The translations under genes were made by a program, and so were the position numbers. A DNA stretch of 64,000 bases, from the NCBI GenBank assembly GCA_964007475.1, contig OZ023274.1, forward strand, positions 26,565,090-26,629,089, in the 5' to 3' direction. The notes beneath the pieces are model-generated. The model saw only the letters and a list, made by a program, of their open reading frames with translations, searched no databases and had not been told where the DNA came from. The stretch's first letter is position 1, and each line of letters opens with the position of its first letter. Of the stretch, positions 24,729 through 37,918 are shown piece by piece. This stretch comes from Hybos culiciformis (lineage: Eukaryota; Arthropoda; Insecta; Diptera; Hybotidae).

Positions 24729-27700
24729 ATTATTATTATTATATAAACAAATAAAAAATTAAAATTTGTATTATACTAATTTTGGTGTGAAATTTTTTAA
24801 AATTTCAATAAAAATATGTAGATATATTTATTTATATTTTTTTCACTTTTTGAGCAATTATTTTAATTATTCGGCGTTTCAATTTTATTTTTACTTATCT
24901 TACAATTTTAGCTAAATTCGAAAATAATTATACGTTAAAATAATAATTATTTTATTTTTATTTTTATTAATTAATATTTTTTTAATAGATAAATACATAA
25001 TTTTTCCTTTTTTTAATTTTTTGTTTATTTTTGTTTTATTTTGTTTATATATTTTTTTGAAATTGTAATCCTTTTTATTTAAATTTTTCAATAATAATAA
25101 TTGACTTGTATCTTGTATTATTAACAAAACAATGACAATTTTTATGTTATTGTCTATAAGTTAGAAAAACAAAAATATTATAGAATTATTATTATTTTAG
25201 TACACAGTTGATATGACAGTACACTTAATATAATTTATTTATAAGTAAACAAAAAGAATATTATTATAATATATATTTAAAAATTTTAAACGTCAGTCGT
25301 TTAAAATATTATTTTAATTTAAAATAATCAAATAAAAACAACAAATTAATGTAATTATTTTATTTTTTTAAATGTTTATAATTAATTTTTATTTTTTATT
25401 AATTTTTTTTTTTTTTTTTATATTTAAAATACTAAATTTTTGTTTTTTTGTAACGAAAATTATTATTATTATTTTTTTTTAACTTCACTAGTGAAAAACA
25501 AAAATAAGAAAAATCAAAATCATCCAAAACTATTAGAGCACTTAAAAAAGCGGGAAAAAAAATTAAAATTTTTTTTTTTTTTTTTATTTGTCTCTCTGAC
25601 AGCTTGTTACTAGCTTAATAGTTCGAATGCAACTAAAACATCACAACAGAACATATTATTTTTCTCCTTCCGTATCCGTACAAAATAAAGAATCAGCATA
25701 TTAAAAAGAAATATCGAAAATAAAAAAATTAAAATAAAATGATAAAAATCGAATTAAAAATATGATGACAAGAAGAATACAGAAAAAAAAAATCTCGAGA
25801 TTTTAATGTTGCAACGTTGCATTACAGAAACTGAATAATAAAAACAAAAACAGAAAATTAAAAATAAAAAAAAAATAAAAATTATAACCAGCTAAACCAG
25901 AAATGCACCTCTAATAATAATAATTCTGAAATAGAATTATATAAAAAAAAATTATATGTTTTTATTTTCATTTCATAAAAGATAAAAAAAAAAAACAGTT
26001 TTTTTATGTATACGTTGTTTTTATTTATTTTAACAAACACTATTATTGTGAGTCATCTATTATAGCATAATATACTTTATTTAACATATAGATATTATAG
26101 ATACATACTAAAAAAAATTGCATCCCCGCCAACTAAATATATGATTGGTATAAGTACAAAGTATATACATGTATATTTTATATTATAAAAACACAACATT
26201 TTTCAATTTCTTTGTTTGATTTTTTTTTATAATAAAAAAAAAAAAAATAATAACGAAAAAAAAAAAATTCTATTCAATGTAAAAAGAAAATAAAGAAAAT
26301 TAGATATTTATGATTACGGAAAATATGAATAGATTATGTAGAATTGATTTGAAAATAAGACAATGAATCAAGAATGCGAGCTCTCAACTTCAAAATTGCT
26401 AGAATCGAAAATTTGATAAAGTTCTATAAATGTGTCTTTTCTAATTAAAATTTAAAGTTTAAAATATGTTTGTATTAATTATATATAATATAATACTTTA
26501 TTTTTACAATTTATTAATTAGCACAAAATTGTCATACATCTTAAGTTCCAAAGCCTGGTTCACAAAAATCGAACTAGGTATTAAAAAAAAATCTATAAAT
26601 ATAAACAAGTTTTTGATTACTGCAAGCTTTAATTTAAATTAGGTGTAGGTAGTTGGAAATGTTTTATATTTGAATGTATTATGCAATATTAATAATTTAC
26701 TACTTTATGAATATAGTATAATAATTCGTTCAAGAGATGAATATCTGAAATAAAGGAATCAGAAAAACATATTTTCGAACAAAAAAAATTATAATAAAAA
26801 AAATGTTTATTTATTTTCGAAAATTCGAATGTTTATACTTTTTGTTTTTGTTAAAATAAGGTGTAGCAGCAGCTAAAATCACTTTAGCAATCAATTTAGT
26901 GCGTTTTTTATTACTTTACTTTAATGCACATTTTATTTGTTAAGCCCCATTCTATTAAATTTTATTATTCTAGTACCTATTTTCATATTTACAATGTATT
27001 AAACCATTCATAGATTTTAAAAAATTTTGTTTTTATATTTATTCATTAGAATAACTTGATATCTACACCTTCCTTAATATATGTTTTCGAGATTTTGAGA
27101 AAAAAATTTCTACTATGTATGTAATTTAAAAAAATTTGATTTATTGGTTCTCTATCTCTATTCCATAGAAAACGTAGGAAAATCTTAAAAGTCATTTTGA
27201 TTAAGATTTCGTTTTAAAAATATACAACATAATTCAAAAGCAACTAACTGGTCCCGAAATGGAACGGAATCTGACTAAAGAAGGTAAATCTTAATTTGGG
27301 CAAAAACAACTGCAGCCACAAGCCAAAAATCAAAATCTGGTAAGCAAGCTGAATTTAAACTTAAAGTAATTGCATGAGGCATAACAAAATTTTGTTTTAA
27401 AATAAAATTATTAGATTTTTTTCGTACTAATAATGAAATAATCAAAATTAATATCAAAACTTTTATATTATTTCGTTTTTTAGTTTTTTTTCCTCCTGAA
27501 ATAAAATATAATATGAAAAATATAAAATAACTAAAAATACATACATAATTATGTATGTAGATGAATGATACAATATAGTGTTTGCTAGTATAGTTTTGAA
27601 CTCTAATGGATGTAAATGATATTAGAGGATTATGATCATACGATTTTTTCTTTCGTTGTTTTTAATTAAAAAGTATGTATTATCAAAATTACAAATTTGA

Positions 27701-29164
27701 TGAAAAAGTGTTAAAGTTTGCTAATTTGAGCAAAGACGAAGTCAAAAAATAATTATGCAAGGTTATACATTCTGAGGAATGCTCTAAAGTTTCCAAAAAG
27801 AAGAAAACGTCCCTATAGTCTTAGAATAATTTGTTGTTAAACTTCTTGCTAATAAGTTTTATGGTTTTTTAAATAGTTCAATACCTGGTTTCTCTTAAGG
27901 CCTCAATTCGTCATATGAAAATCATTGTGTTACTCAATATTACGTTTTCAATACCTTAAGTCCTGACTCTAATCTCATGTAATTTTGAATGACGCTAGTA
28001 GTACAGTAGTTCCCAATTCATAATATAAAGAGTAGAAACACAAATGTATAGAAATGTACGTATTGATAAAACTTTTATTATACATTCTATGATCAATTAG
28101 AATTTTTTTCTACGATTTATTAGAGATAATTAAAAATAAATTTAAGCAAAATTTTTTTTATTTATATGTATGAAATTGCCGTAACAAAACAAAGATAATA
28201 ATTCTATAATTGGAATATATATAGAAAAAGCAAAATCGAGCGATTGCCTTCGGATGAAATGACGTAAAAAAATATATCCGAATCAAATAAACACTGTACA
28301 AAATGACCTCTTTTTTCCTTAAGTTTTGTATCGATTTGTTTTTTTTTTTTTTCTTTATTTTAGATAACTTGTTTTATGAAGAGTTTCGCAACAAGTCCAC
28401 ATAATATTCTTATGCTTTGTTAGAAAAAAAATATATTTTTTTCATGATGTGTATGTACTGTGCACAAGTAAAAAAAACGTTTTTTTTTTTTTAATCTTAC
28501 GCGCATTTCGAATAAAATAGATAGAATTATCTTTTAAATCAGATATACAACATAAACCAATTTTAATGCTTATAATAAGATCTGAGATAAAAATTGTTTT
28601 TTTTGCATTATATAGGCACTACCAAAGTTTGCGCAATAAATTATAGCTTCATAATATGCAGAAGAGGATTTTAACATATTGAGGCCCAAGGCAAAAATTA
28701 AATATTATTATCTACCCCTAAAAATACCCTGAGTTTTTTTTAAACGTAGGTTTAATTTTTTTATATGTCGATTATAATTTAATCTTATATATTCTTTGAT
28801 TAGAACCAATTTTTTTTTGTTTCAAGGTTTATTATTTTCAATGTCAGTTTCAAATGCTTGAGTGGTATAGACGTACCATATGCATAACTTAACTTTCTTT
28901 GGCTAAGGTCTCAGATAGTTTTGACCTGTTTAAAAACACTGACGTTTCATCGGTTTAATTTGCAATTGGTGTAGTTTAAAAAAAAAAAAAGATTATATCT
29001 CATATCCATGCTTGAAAATGTCAATTTAAGATAGTAGTCAATTGAATTTTACATTTGCAACTTTAAAAAATGAAGAAACAATTCAACTTCTTCTTCAAAA
29101 ATTTTTCAGAAATTACATGAGATTACATTAAATTACATGAGAAAAAAATAATAAAATAATACCT
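24729..29164. other. Upstream and intergenic AT-rich region
   Basis: This region holds the presumptive promoter and 5' UTR of the minus-strand tail-anchored gene near 24.7-25.7 kb. The rest is homopolymer-rich sequence in which no gene, RNA gene or delimited transposon was found. Confidence 0.4.
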
Positions 29165-29285
29165 TGTTCGCACCAAGAAATTTTTTCATAGAAAAAGTGA
29201 AAATTTCCACTTCTAAAAGGACTTCTAATATTTGAGAACTGGAAAGATTTTGACAGTTCCGGGCGAAGAAAAATAGGTGCGAACA
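29165..29285. mobile_element. Small MITE-like element with perfect 10-bp inverted ends
   Basis: TGTTCGCACC at the left (29165-29174) and its exact reverse complement at 29276-29285 bound a 121-bp segment that is less AT-rich than its flanks. A/T-rich subterminal sequence follows each end. No clear TSD was found, so the family is not assigned. Confidence 0.4.
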
Positions 29286-29372
29286 CATTATTTTTTATTG
29301 CCGATAAAAAATTTAAATAATTTGGCAAGCAGTTTAAATATAATTGTTTTTAACCTAAAATGAATAATTTGC

Positions 29373-29660
29373 TTTAAGTAAATTCGCCTCTGAGCTTTTA
29401 AATAAGATTATCCAAAACTTTAAAGGACAAGGTATACCAAGCTTTATTTTTTGTTGAATTTGCTTTTAGTAAATTCGCTTATAAAAAAATGTCCTCTGAA
29501 CTTTTAAAAAAAACATCACAAACACTTAATTCAAGTGAGACAAATTGCGAAATTAAGACAAATTCCAGTCCGAGGTCCACGACCGAACATGCAATAGGAT
29601 AAATGCATTACCGCTACACCCTTGACGGCTGACATATAAGATTATCTAAAACTTTAAAGA
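29373..29660. repeat. Local direct repeats around a tRNA-like segment
   Basis: TAAGATTATCYAAAACTTTA with a short extension occurs at about 29403 and 29638 in direct orientation, and a CTTTWAGTAAATTCGC plus CTTTTAAA block occurs at about 29373 and 29464. Together they suggest segmental duplication flanking the tRNA-like sequence at about 29560-29635. Confidence 0.45.
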
Positions 29661-29844
29661 AGAGTCTCAGAAATCAATGTTATAAGTTTAAAGAACACTG
29701 ACTTGATTAATTTTTTTAAACATATAATAATAAGACTAAACAAGATTCTTATATTCGATAAGATTGGAAAATTCAAATTTATTGTATAAGTACTTTTTAT
29801 AATGTTCAACATCTTCTTGACCAATATTTTTACCTATAACCATA

Positions 29845-30044
29845 NNNNNNNNNNNNNNNNNNNNNNNNNNNNNNNNNNNNNNNNNNNNNNNNNNNNNNNN
29901 NNNNNNNNNNNNNNNNNNNNNNNNNNNNNNNNNNNNNNNNNNNNNNNNNNNNNNNNNNNNNNNNNNNNNNNNNNNNNNNNNNNNNNNNNNNNNNNNNNNN
30001 NNNNNNNNNNNNNNNNNNNNNNNNNNNNNNNNNNNNNNNNNNNN
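29845..30044. other. Assembly gap, 200 N
   Basis: Exactly 200 undetermined bases. Apparent open frames crossing this run are artefacts. The gap length is probably nominal. Confidence 0.99.
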
Positions 30045-32632
30045 CCAATAATGAACTTAAAGCAAGAACAAATGCACATCTGTGAGATAAACAACTAACC
30101 TGTTTGGTTAAAGTTGTTAAAAAAAAATATTATGTGGGTATCATGAAAAACTAATAAATATTCAATTTGTTTATAATCCATTCGATAGATTATTGGACAT
30201 AATAATAAAATAAAAAAAAAAAAACAAAATGTATGTTTTTTATTTAACTAGATTGACTGATGAAAAGATAGATTTTATGTATATACCTAATTTTATTTTT
30301 CGAGCATTTCGTTAAAAAATTATAAAAATTATAAGTATTTTTTTTTTAAATAAAAAATTTACATAATTTTTACATAAATTAGTAAATTATATTGGAATGG
30401 AATTAAGAAATTTTAATATTATAGTTTTAATAACTTGCTAAAAAATTTATTTTCAGGAACTGATCTTTCATGAGATAATTGTACAAACAGAATATTATCC
30501 ATTTTTCAGTTGATATTCTTCTTAATGTTTGTTTTTGATTAAAAATATTTTATTTGGATTCATATCTGATTACCTAACAATACCATATCTATAAGAACTC
30601 AAATTTAATTTAAAAATTAACTATTTTTATTTTCTTTTTTTTTTAATAGGACTTGCTCATTTCCAACCATTTTTGTCCCAAATTTTATGACCCAAAAAAT
30701 AAAGCACTTAACCGATTCTAAAAAGTTTTATACTATCTTAAAGTATGAAACAGTCCGGAGGTTGTGAATGAAATTTTGTTTCTAAATTAAACTTTTAAAA
30801 TAATCTAAAAATTCATATTTCTAGATTTTGTAGTTGTACAGAAACAGAGAAATTTTTATTTGTCTATGGAAATTTTTATCAAGGATAATACTCGCGACGA
30901 AAATGAATCTTAGCTTTTATCACTACTTACTTTATCGTTGATTAAAGCTCTTATCACTGTTACAGCTGTATTAAAAATAATGTATAATTGTATAATTGCT
31001 ATATGCTAGAATCGCCGCTCTTATTGTTTATCATAAGAAATTTTAAGACAAAAGTTATACGATCCCAAACAAACTTAATTCGATTATTGGTAGAGCCCGT
31101 TTTAATCAATAATAATAATAATACCCAACAATAAATACAAGGTATATGGGAAACTATATAATTTGAAAACTCAATAATAATATTGAAAAAAAGGAACCAA
31201 AACAAAAAATTAACAAAACGAAATACAGTAGCACATAATATTAATCAAAAAGATCAAACTAGATTAATTTATTTTTTTTTTATGATAAGAAGAAATAATT
31301 TTATACATATAAAGAAAATGAGTATTTGATTTCGTTTTTATTTTCTTCTCTGATTTTTTCTTGTTGAGTTTTTTTTTTTTGTATGGCCAAGAAATGTGTA
31401 AAATTTATGTTTTTAATGCTTCGAATCATATAATTATGGGCTTAAATTGTAGATTTTTTTTTTTTATAACTCAGATTTAAATTATTAACTTTTTTTTTTT
31501 TTTTTGATTATTATGATTTTTATATTACATGGTTGTACCCACTTGAACTTTGAATATAATATTTATATGTATGATTCTATGTTTTTCATATTATGCGTTT
31601 TACATATAATGAAATTTCAAACTTTTTAACCGTTTTATTTTGATGAAGTAAAAAAAAAATTATATTATGTATAAGATTTTTTTTTTCTTCTTTAATTTGC
31701 CTTTAATTTCAAAGTTTTATTCTTTGATTTTTATTGTATAAAGAAATACATATTCTTAGATTATAAATTTTCAATCATTAGATGACAAGCGTTTTTAAAT
31801 CCTGGCCTATTATTGCTTTTGTTCGAATTATTATTTTAATTTTTTTTAAGAATGAAGTTAAGGATTTTTTATTGCTATTTTTTTGTTTTGTTTCTTCAAG
31901 TTTAATGACTTTTAAATTAAAAAATAAAAAATTTTAAAAATACATAATTTATTTACATTGAAATTACAGGATTAAGCTTGATTAACACAAAATTGTATAA
32001 AACTTAATAGTCCATTTATCTGTGAAAACGACCTTTGATTGCAAAAACAAAATGCGTATAGTTGAATTACAAAAAAGATTTGATTTTTGAACGTTAAGTA
32101 GATACGACAGGTGGTTAAGCAATTTTAATGTACCTAATCATCAAGAATAAAATATTTTTTTATTTTTAGGCCGTGTTTCACCAAAACTTAAAAAAAGAAC
32201 TACCAACATGTTTTCAATAAATGTCCGTTCGTCATGCCAATCTCACAACGTCAGATGCACAATGTGGTTCACTTTCACTTAGACTAAACACGAAAGCTTC
32301 AGATTCTATGATTTCATGTTTGGAAATCAAGGGGATTACATAATTTTTATATAAATTTACATTTTTTATAAAAAAAAATGGTTTGTAAATAACTAAATAA
32401 GGTAGCTTAAAAGTAAAGTATCTTAAACCAGGCACACTGTTCCATAAATAAACATTTAAAGCAAAAATATCAAATTTTGAATTGCTTCATAAAAAAATGA
32501 GATTGTAAATGAGATTGTAACTAGCTCTTACTAATGGAAATAAATTTATCAGATGTTTCGCATAAATAATTTTTGTTGAATTTGGTGGATTTTTAATTCG
32601 AAAATTTTATAAAATTGTATAGTTCACAAAAC
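30045..32632. other. AT-rich intergenic region
   Basis: Poly(T)-rich sequence with only short chance frames. No gene or delimited repeat seen. Confidence 0.4.
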
Positions 32633-34205
32633 ATACTGCCTCTGGTCCTAAAACATACTGCCTCTGTTCTATCTAAATCTCTGTGCAACCTTTTCTACCT
32701 TTCATATTCACTTGGCATTTGCCCTACCAAAAGTAAAGTTGTGCATGTTCAGCCTATTCCAAAAAAAGGCGATAAATGCGATCCCTCTAACTACAGGCCC
32801 ATTGCGCTTACTTCTATTCTTTCCAAAGTAATGGAATCCCTTATTAATAATAAAGTCAAAACATTGAATGCAACAAATTGCTAAGTGACCAGCAATATTC
32901 GTACGAATAGATCGACTGATGACCTGATGACATATTTATCCCACAAGCTCAACGCCAGTCTTCACAACTCCGGTGAGGCTTCTGTTGTTGCTTTGGATAT
33001 AGCTAAGGCTTTTGATCGAGTGTGGCACTCGGCCCTGATTTCTAAAGTTAAATCAATGGGTGTAGGATCAGCCTTTGTCAATTGTTCAGCAACTTTTTGT
33101 CTGGCCGTTCTATTCGTGCTGTTGAGGATGAGTACCATACCAGTCACATATTTTTAACAATAACTCCGGTGTACCTCAAGGGTGTGTTCTCTCCCCAACA
33201 CTCTTTTTAATTTTCGTTAATGACCTTCTGCAATGAACACTCAATCCCATCCACAGCTTCGCTGATGACAGTAACTTGGTGGCATGCTATTATTTTATTA
33301 ATAGGAAATCAGCATCTTCAAATGCTGTTACTACGAAACGAAATTTTCTACAAAGTAGCATAAATCACGACCTATCCAAAATTTCACAATGGGGTCTTCC
33401 CAACATAGTTGAGTTTAACGCTTCTAAAACGCAATGCTGCCTTATTTCTAGAAAGCTGTCAACTTTCGAACCCCAACTTTCTTTTCAAGGCGAGAATCTG
33501 GAAACCTTGACATTTTAGGTTCGAAAATAACCAGCGATCTGATCTGGAAAATTCATATTTTCGAAACGGCTAAAAACACAGCTAAATGTTTTCTAAAAAG
33601 ATGTAAACAATACTTTCCCCCCTCTGATCTCCTAAACATTTACAAATCCTACATATGACCGAAATCGGAATATAATTCACATATATGGGCTGGTGCTCCT
33701 AAAACTCATCTTGAGTACCTGTAGAAAGTTCAGAGAAGGGCTATTAGATTGATGAACGATCACCAAACCACCAGCTCTTTAATATCACTCAATCACCGTC
33801 GCAATGTAGGTTCACTTTCAATTTTCTATAAATACCTTGTTGGAACGGATACGTGTTCCCTGGAAGTAAAGGCCCTAATTCCTCCACTTCAAGTATTTTC
33901 ACGCCAAGCACCACTTCAACGTCACATCCATATTTCGCCAAAATTCCCAGATGTGATAGAACGAGCTTTGGAGATTCGTTTTCAATTCGCACCTCGAGAA
34001 TGTGGAATTCTCACCCTTCAAAATTGTTCCCTACAGCTGGCGGACGTTTAACTTGTGCCGCTTTAAGAAGAGTGTAAATGATTACCTACTGACTGTCCCA
34101 CTTTTTAATCCCGTCTAAACTTCCTGTCTCCATTATCAAATCCATACTTCTTTGAGTATAAAAGGTAGTCCAGCTAGTGATTTGGTAGCTTTTATAAAAA
34201 AAAAA
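32633..34205 (+). pseudogene. Dead LINE fragment, reverse transcriptase of the Jockey/CR1 group
   Basis: Successive frames encode reverse-transcriptase blocks in the right order: PIPKKGDK followed by SNYRPIALTS (32750-32815), an ALDIAKAFDRVWH block (about 32990-33030), SGVPQGCVLSPTLFLIF (about 33165-33215) and a FADD catalytic box (33258-33269, the YADD-type motif), then the thumb and C-terminal region to about 34075. Several frameshifts and stops (TAA at 32882, further breaks near 33080, 33235, 33515, 33655 and 33720) make it non-functional. The endonuclease domain is missing, which is typical 5' truncation, and the 3' end finishes in an A-run (about 34196-34205). A short duplicated segment (AAACATACTGCCTCTG twice) marks the 5' junction at 32630-32665. 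Confidence 0.9.
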
Positions 34206-37200
34206 CTATGTAGGAACTACACTTTACTATACACTGCAAACATAATATGCATGTCATATTATTATACATACATATATTATCTTGTATGACCATTTTGAAC
34301 CTTACTGATTCTTTCTTTTAACTTAAATGCAGGTAGGCAATAGTAATTTTATTTCAATTTCCTCCTGAACCTTTTTTATAGTTGAAAAAAAAAAGAATAA
34401 AACTAAGAAAAAAAAAAATTTAAGAATAAAATTTAATGGCAATGTTCTTTAATTTTTTTTTGTCCCTTAATAATTGAAATAATCATAAACTACCTGTATT
34501 TAATGGATTTTAATAATTCTCGTATTTTTGTTATTATATACGAAAGTCTATCTAATTGCATATACGGTACAATAATTTTTTTTTTTTATAACTTTCAAAG
34601 ATAGAAATTTGTATACCATACGACCCATTAAATAATTTAATTTAATTTTTTTTGTATTATTATTATTATTATTAATGTTATTGATATAGTTTCATGTTTA
34701 TCACAGTTTATAATTTAAATTACTATTAATATTCATCCTTTTATTATTAAACAAGAAAATATATATATATTCAATATCTTAAAATGCATTTAAGTGAATA
34801 TAAAAGATATATGTGTACTGTATATATGCTATTATATATGTATGTATACATATTTTTTTATATTATTATTATTATAATAAATTATAATAGCTCTCGCTCT
34901 CAATATTACAATAAATTATCTATATATCTATAACATCATACTATACTATACCTTGCCTGCCTGGTCTGCCTATACCATTAATATACACGTTATTATTCAA
35001 GTTGTTTAGAATAATAAAATATCGATGGCGAATTTTAAATTGATCGTTACAAAATATTAATTTTAAATATCTACATTTTGTCAACAACTTTCCTCAAATG
35101 TTCACAAATCTATAGTATCTCAGGAACACTTAAGAAAACTATTATTTCAAAGAATTCTACGCAATTCGACGAAAGAAAAAAATTTCGGGGATACTTCCGA
35201 AAGAAAATAACAATTCGGTTGTGCGTTACAAAGCCCGAAGACATAACGCCCATGGGTTTTCTGACTTATGTTAAGGAGCCATAACACCTAAAAAAATTTT
35301 TCGACCTTATGACTCACAAGTGGTGGCTAATAACGCTTTTGGGTGTTATGACCCCGCATAACGCTCAAGAATTTAATTATTTACATTTAAAAAATATCGA
35401 GGATTTCGCATTTACCGTTAACGAGAAAATTGCAAAAAAACGATTTTTAAAAAAAAGTTCAGTTGCATTTTCGGCCACTAGATGACGTGTATAACGACAA
35501 ATATATTCTGACTGACGTGTCCTAAAGTACCATTAGATGCTGACGTCTTCCCCCTATCTCAGGCCCTTCTTTCGGAAGAAAGCCGAATTTTCTTTAAATC
35601 TTAACTTAATATACGATATAATCAATTTTTCTTTCTTTATCTTGCATAGATTTATCAAATAAAGAGATACGTTCGATTTAAAATTTAACATCGATATCAA
35701 AACAGAATAAATCTATAGTACCTTTAACTCTTATAAAATGTTTAAAATAAAATAGAAGAAAAAAATCATATATACAGCAATTATTTCTAAGTCAAGGGTA
35801 ACACATAGAGTATTCTGTATAGTGATGTCGAATATGTTGACTGTACATTTTTATTTCTTGCATTTTCAATTGGTGGTACACACATTATAGTTTTTTTTTT
35901 GAGATTAGAGTGCATCAAATTTTTGTGATGTGATGCTTATTAAAGAATCATTTGTACAAATAATGTGGAAAATACTATAACTAGAAAGAGTAGAAAGTAT
36001 ATATGTTGAAAATTAATTTCTTATCAATTTTTATTCGAGATTGTAAGCATTTAATAACGATTATAACCTTCACTTTCAATTTTAAGCTATTTTTTCATGA
36101 AAAAGGTATTTGCAGCTTTGGCCTGTCAAAAATATCGATAAAACAGCTTTTAAATACATAAATATATTTAAATACATATATTTTATTTTATTTTATTTTA
36201 CAAAAAATTGATATAATAAATTATAATCAAATTTTACAGAAATTTACGAGCGCTAACTTCTAGGTTTTTGGCTCAGTTAAAATACATATATATTTCTATG
36301 TATAGTATTAATTTAAAATTAATCTTAGATTTTCAATATTTTTGGTAGATTATTTTTATTGACAAAAGAACACTTGTATTCTTGTATATTTATAGGAAAT
36401 TAATTTGATTTTCCTTTATTTATTTACATTTTATGCTGATATGATGTACATATTTAAATTTAAAACATAGTTGCAGCGACACATCCTAAATAAAAAAAAG
36501 ATACTATATTATGTTATAATTTTGTGTGGCACTTATATTTGAACACCTGCATATTGAGAGGGCAATGACAGAGAATTTTGGCTCAGTTAATAATATTCTC
36601 TGTGTTGCTTAAATAAAAAAAACAGATATTATCAAATTGTCTATAATGCATATTACCTAATTCATATAGTCTCATTTTTTTTTATATTTACGATTTTTTT
36701 TTTTTTTTTTGTATATGACTATCCAATATTATTAACTATAATAATGTAACATAAAAAAAAATAATGTATAGCTAGCTATCTATCTGTAAGCATTGCATAT
36801 TATTTTAATTTATTATGTAAAGGTACTTAAGATTTAGATTATGTAGTTTGCTTTTAATAACTGACGGACACATAATAAATAAATAAAAAGGATATGAAAA
36901 TAACATTTGAAAAATTTTACATAACGTTATTAATGTGTAACGAAGACTTCATATTCATTAATTAGAGGATCTCGAATTTATTTAGTGCTATTTTTTTCGT
37001 GGTAGATGTATGTTAAGAACAAATAAAAGGCAACTATGTGAGCTCTTCGAATTCCGACTCACAACCAAACTTATACGCAGAACGTATGCAATGAAAAAAT
37101 ATCAAGTTTTTGATATCGTTAAAATAAGTTAAGTTTATTGCGTTTCTTTGCTTTTCAGATTTATTGAACATTCTTAAATTACTAACATTTTAGTAGACAT

Positions 37201-37668
37201 TATAGTAGATGATTAACAACTAATTTCAATTTGCTTGTTGTATTAGTAAATATGTTTATTCTAACAGTAACTTACTTATTTAACTTAATTTTTACTAAAT
37301 AAGCTACGAAAGAAAAACATTTCCACTTTTAACATATACTTTATTTATTTATTCGTAGTTCAGATTAAACTCAATATAAAATAGGTACAACGTACAACGT
37401 AAGAATTGATGCCAGATTATAATAGATTATATGAAAAGTTGAATATTAAACCAAAATAACACATGTAAATGTACACCACAAGCTATGTACTTAATCAGTT
37501 AAGAATAATAATAATATTAGGTAAAAACACAAAATGTTACAATAAAAAAAATAAAATTACATACAGTTTAACAATAAGTTGTGTAATGGTTAGCTCCAAA
37601 CTTCAAGAAAGGCTGACTCCAACAATCTACAAAGACGACAGATAATTCAATTAGCTTCGTATAATTTC
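34206..37668. other. AT-rich intergenic region with microsatellites
   Basis: Contains TAT-triplet and TA tracts around 34655-34870. A somewhat GC-richer patch at 35090-35580 carries several ATAACGC/ATAACACC motifs in both orientations but no open frame with family support. No gene identified. Confidence 0.4.
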
Positions 37669-37918
37669 TCAGGTGGGCGGACATAAGGACATAAGTCAAA
37701 AAATTAAAAAAAAAAATTATTGCAAAAACAGGTCCAATACATCCTTGATCACCGACTAATAAAAACCCCAATTTAATGTATAAGAAAAAATTTGTTTAAA
37801 TATCAAAAAACCTAATCACCTAAAATAATTCATTAAGTTTGCAGTCGGACAAAGTCAACCAATTAGACTTATGTATTCTTGGATAAAATGACTTTGTGCT
37901 TTTGTTCGCCCACCTCAG
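37669..37918. mobile_element. MITE-like element with about 28-bp imperfect inverted ends
   Basis: The left end (TCAGGTGGGCGGACATAAGG, continuing ACATAAGTC) matches the reverse complement of the right end (TGAGGTGGGCGAACAAAAGC, continuing ACAAAGTC). ATTTC occurs just outside both ends (five bases), so the TSD is uncertain. The short minus-strand frame in it (GFLLVGDQGCIGPVF) is part of the repeat, not a host gene. Confidence 0.55.

Noticed and set aside
29802..30098. Frames crossing 29845-30044
   Set aside because: They run through 200 undetermined bases.
33789..34077. Alternative frames in the 3' part of the LINE
   Set aside because: Overlapping frames of a frameshifted LINE; only the reverse-transcriptase reading is meaningful.
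35090..35580. GC-richer patch with several ATAACGC/ATAACACC motifs
   Set aside because: No inverted ends, TSD or coding frame could be established.
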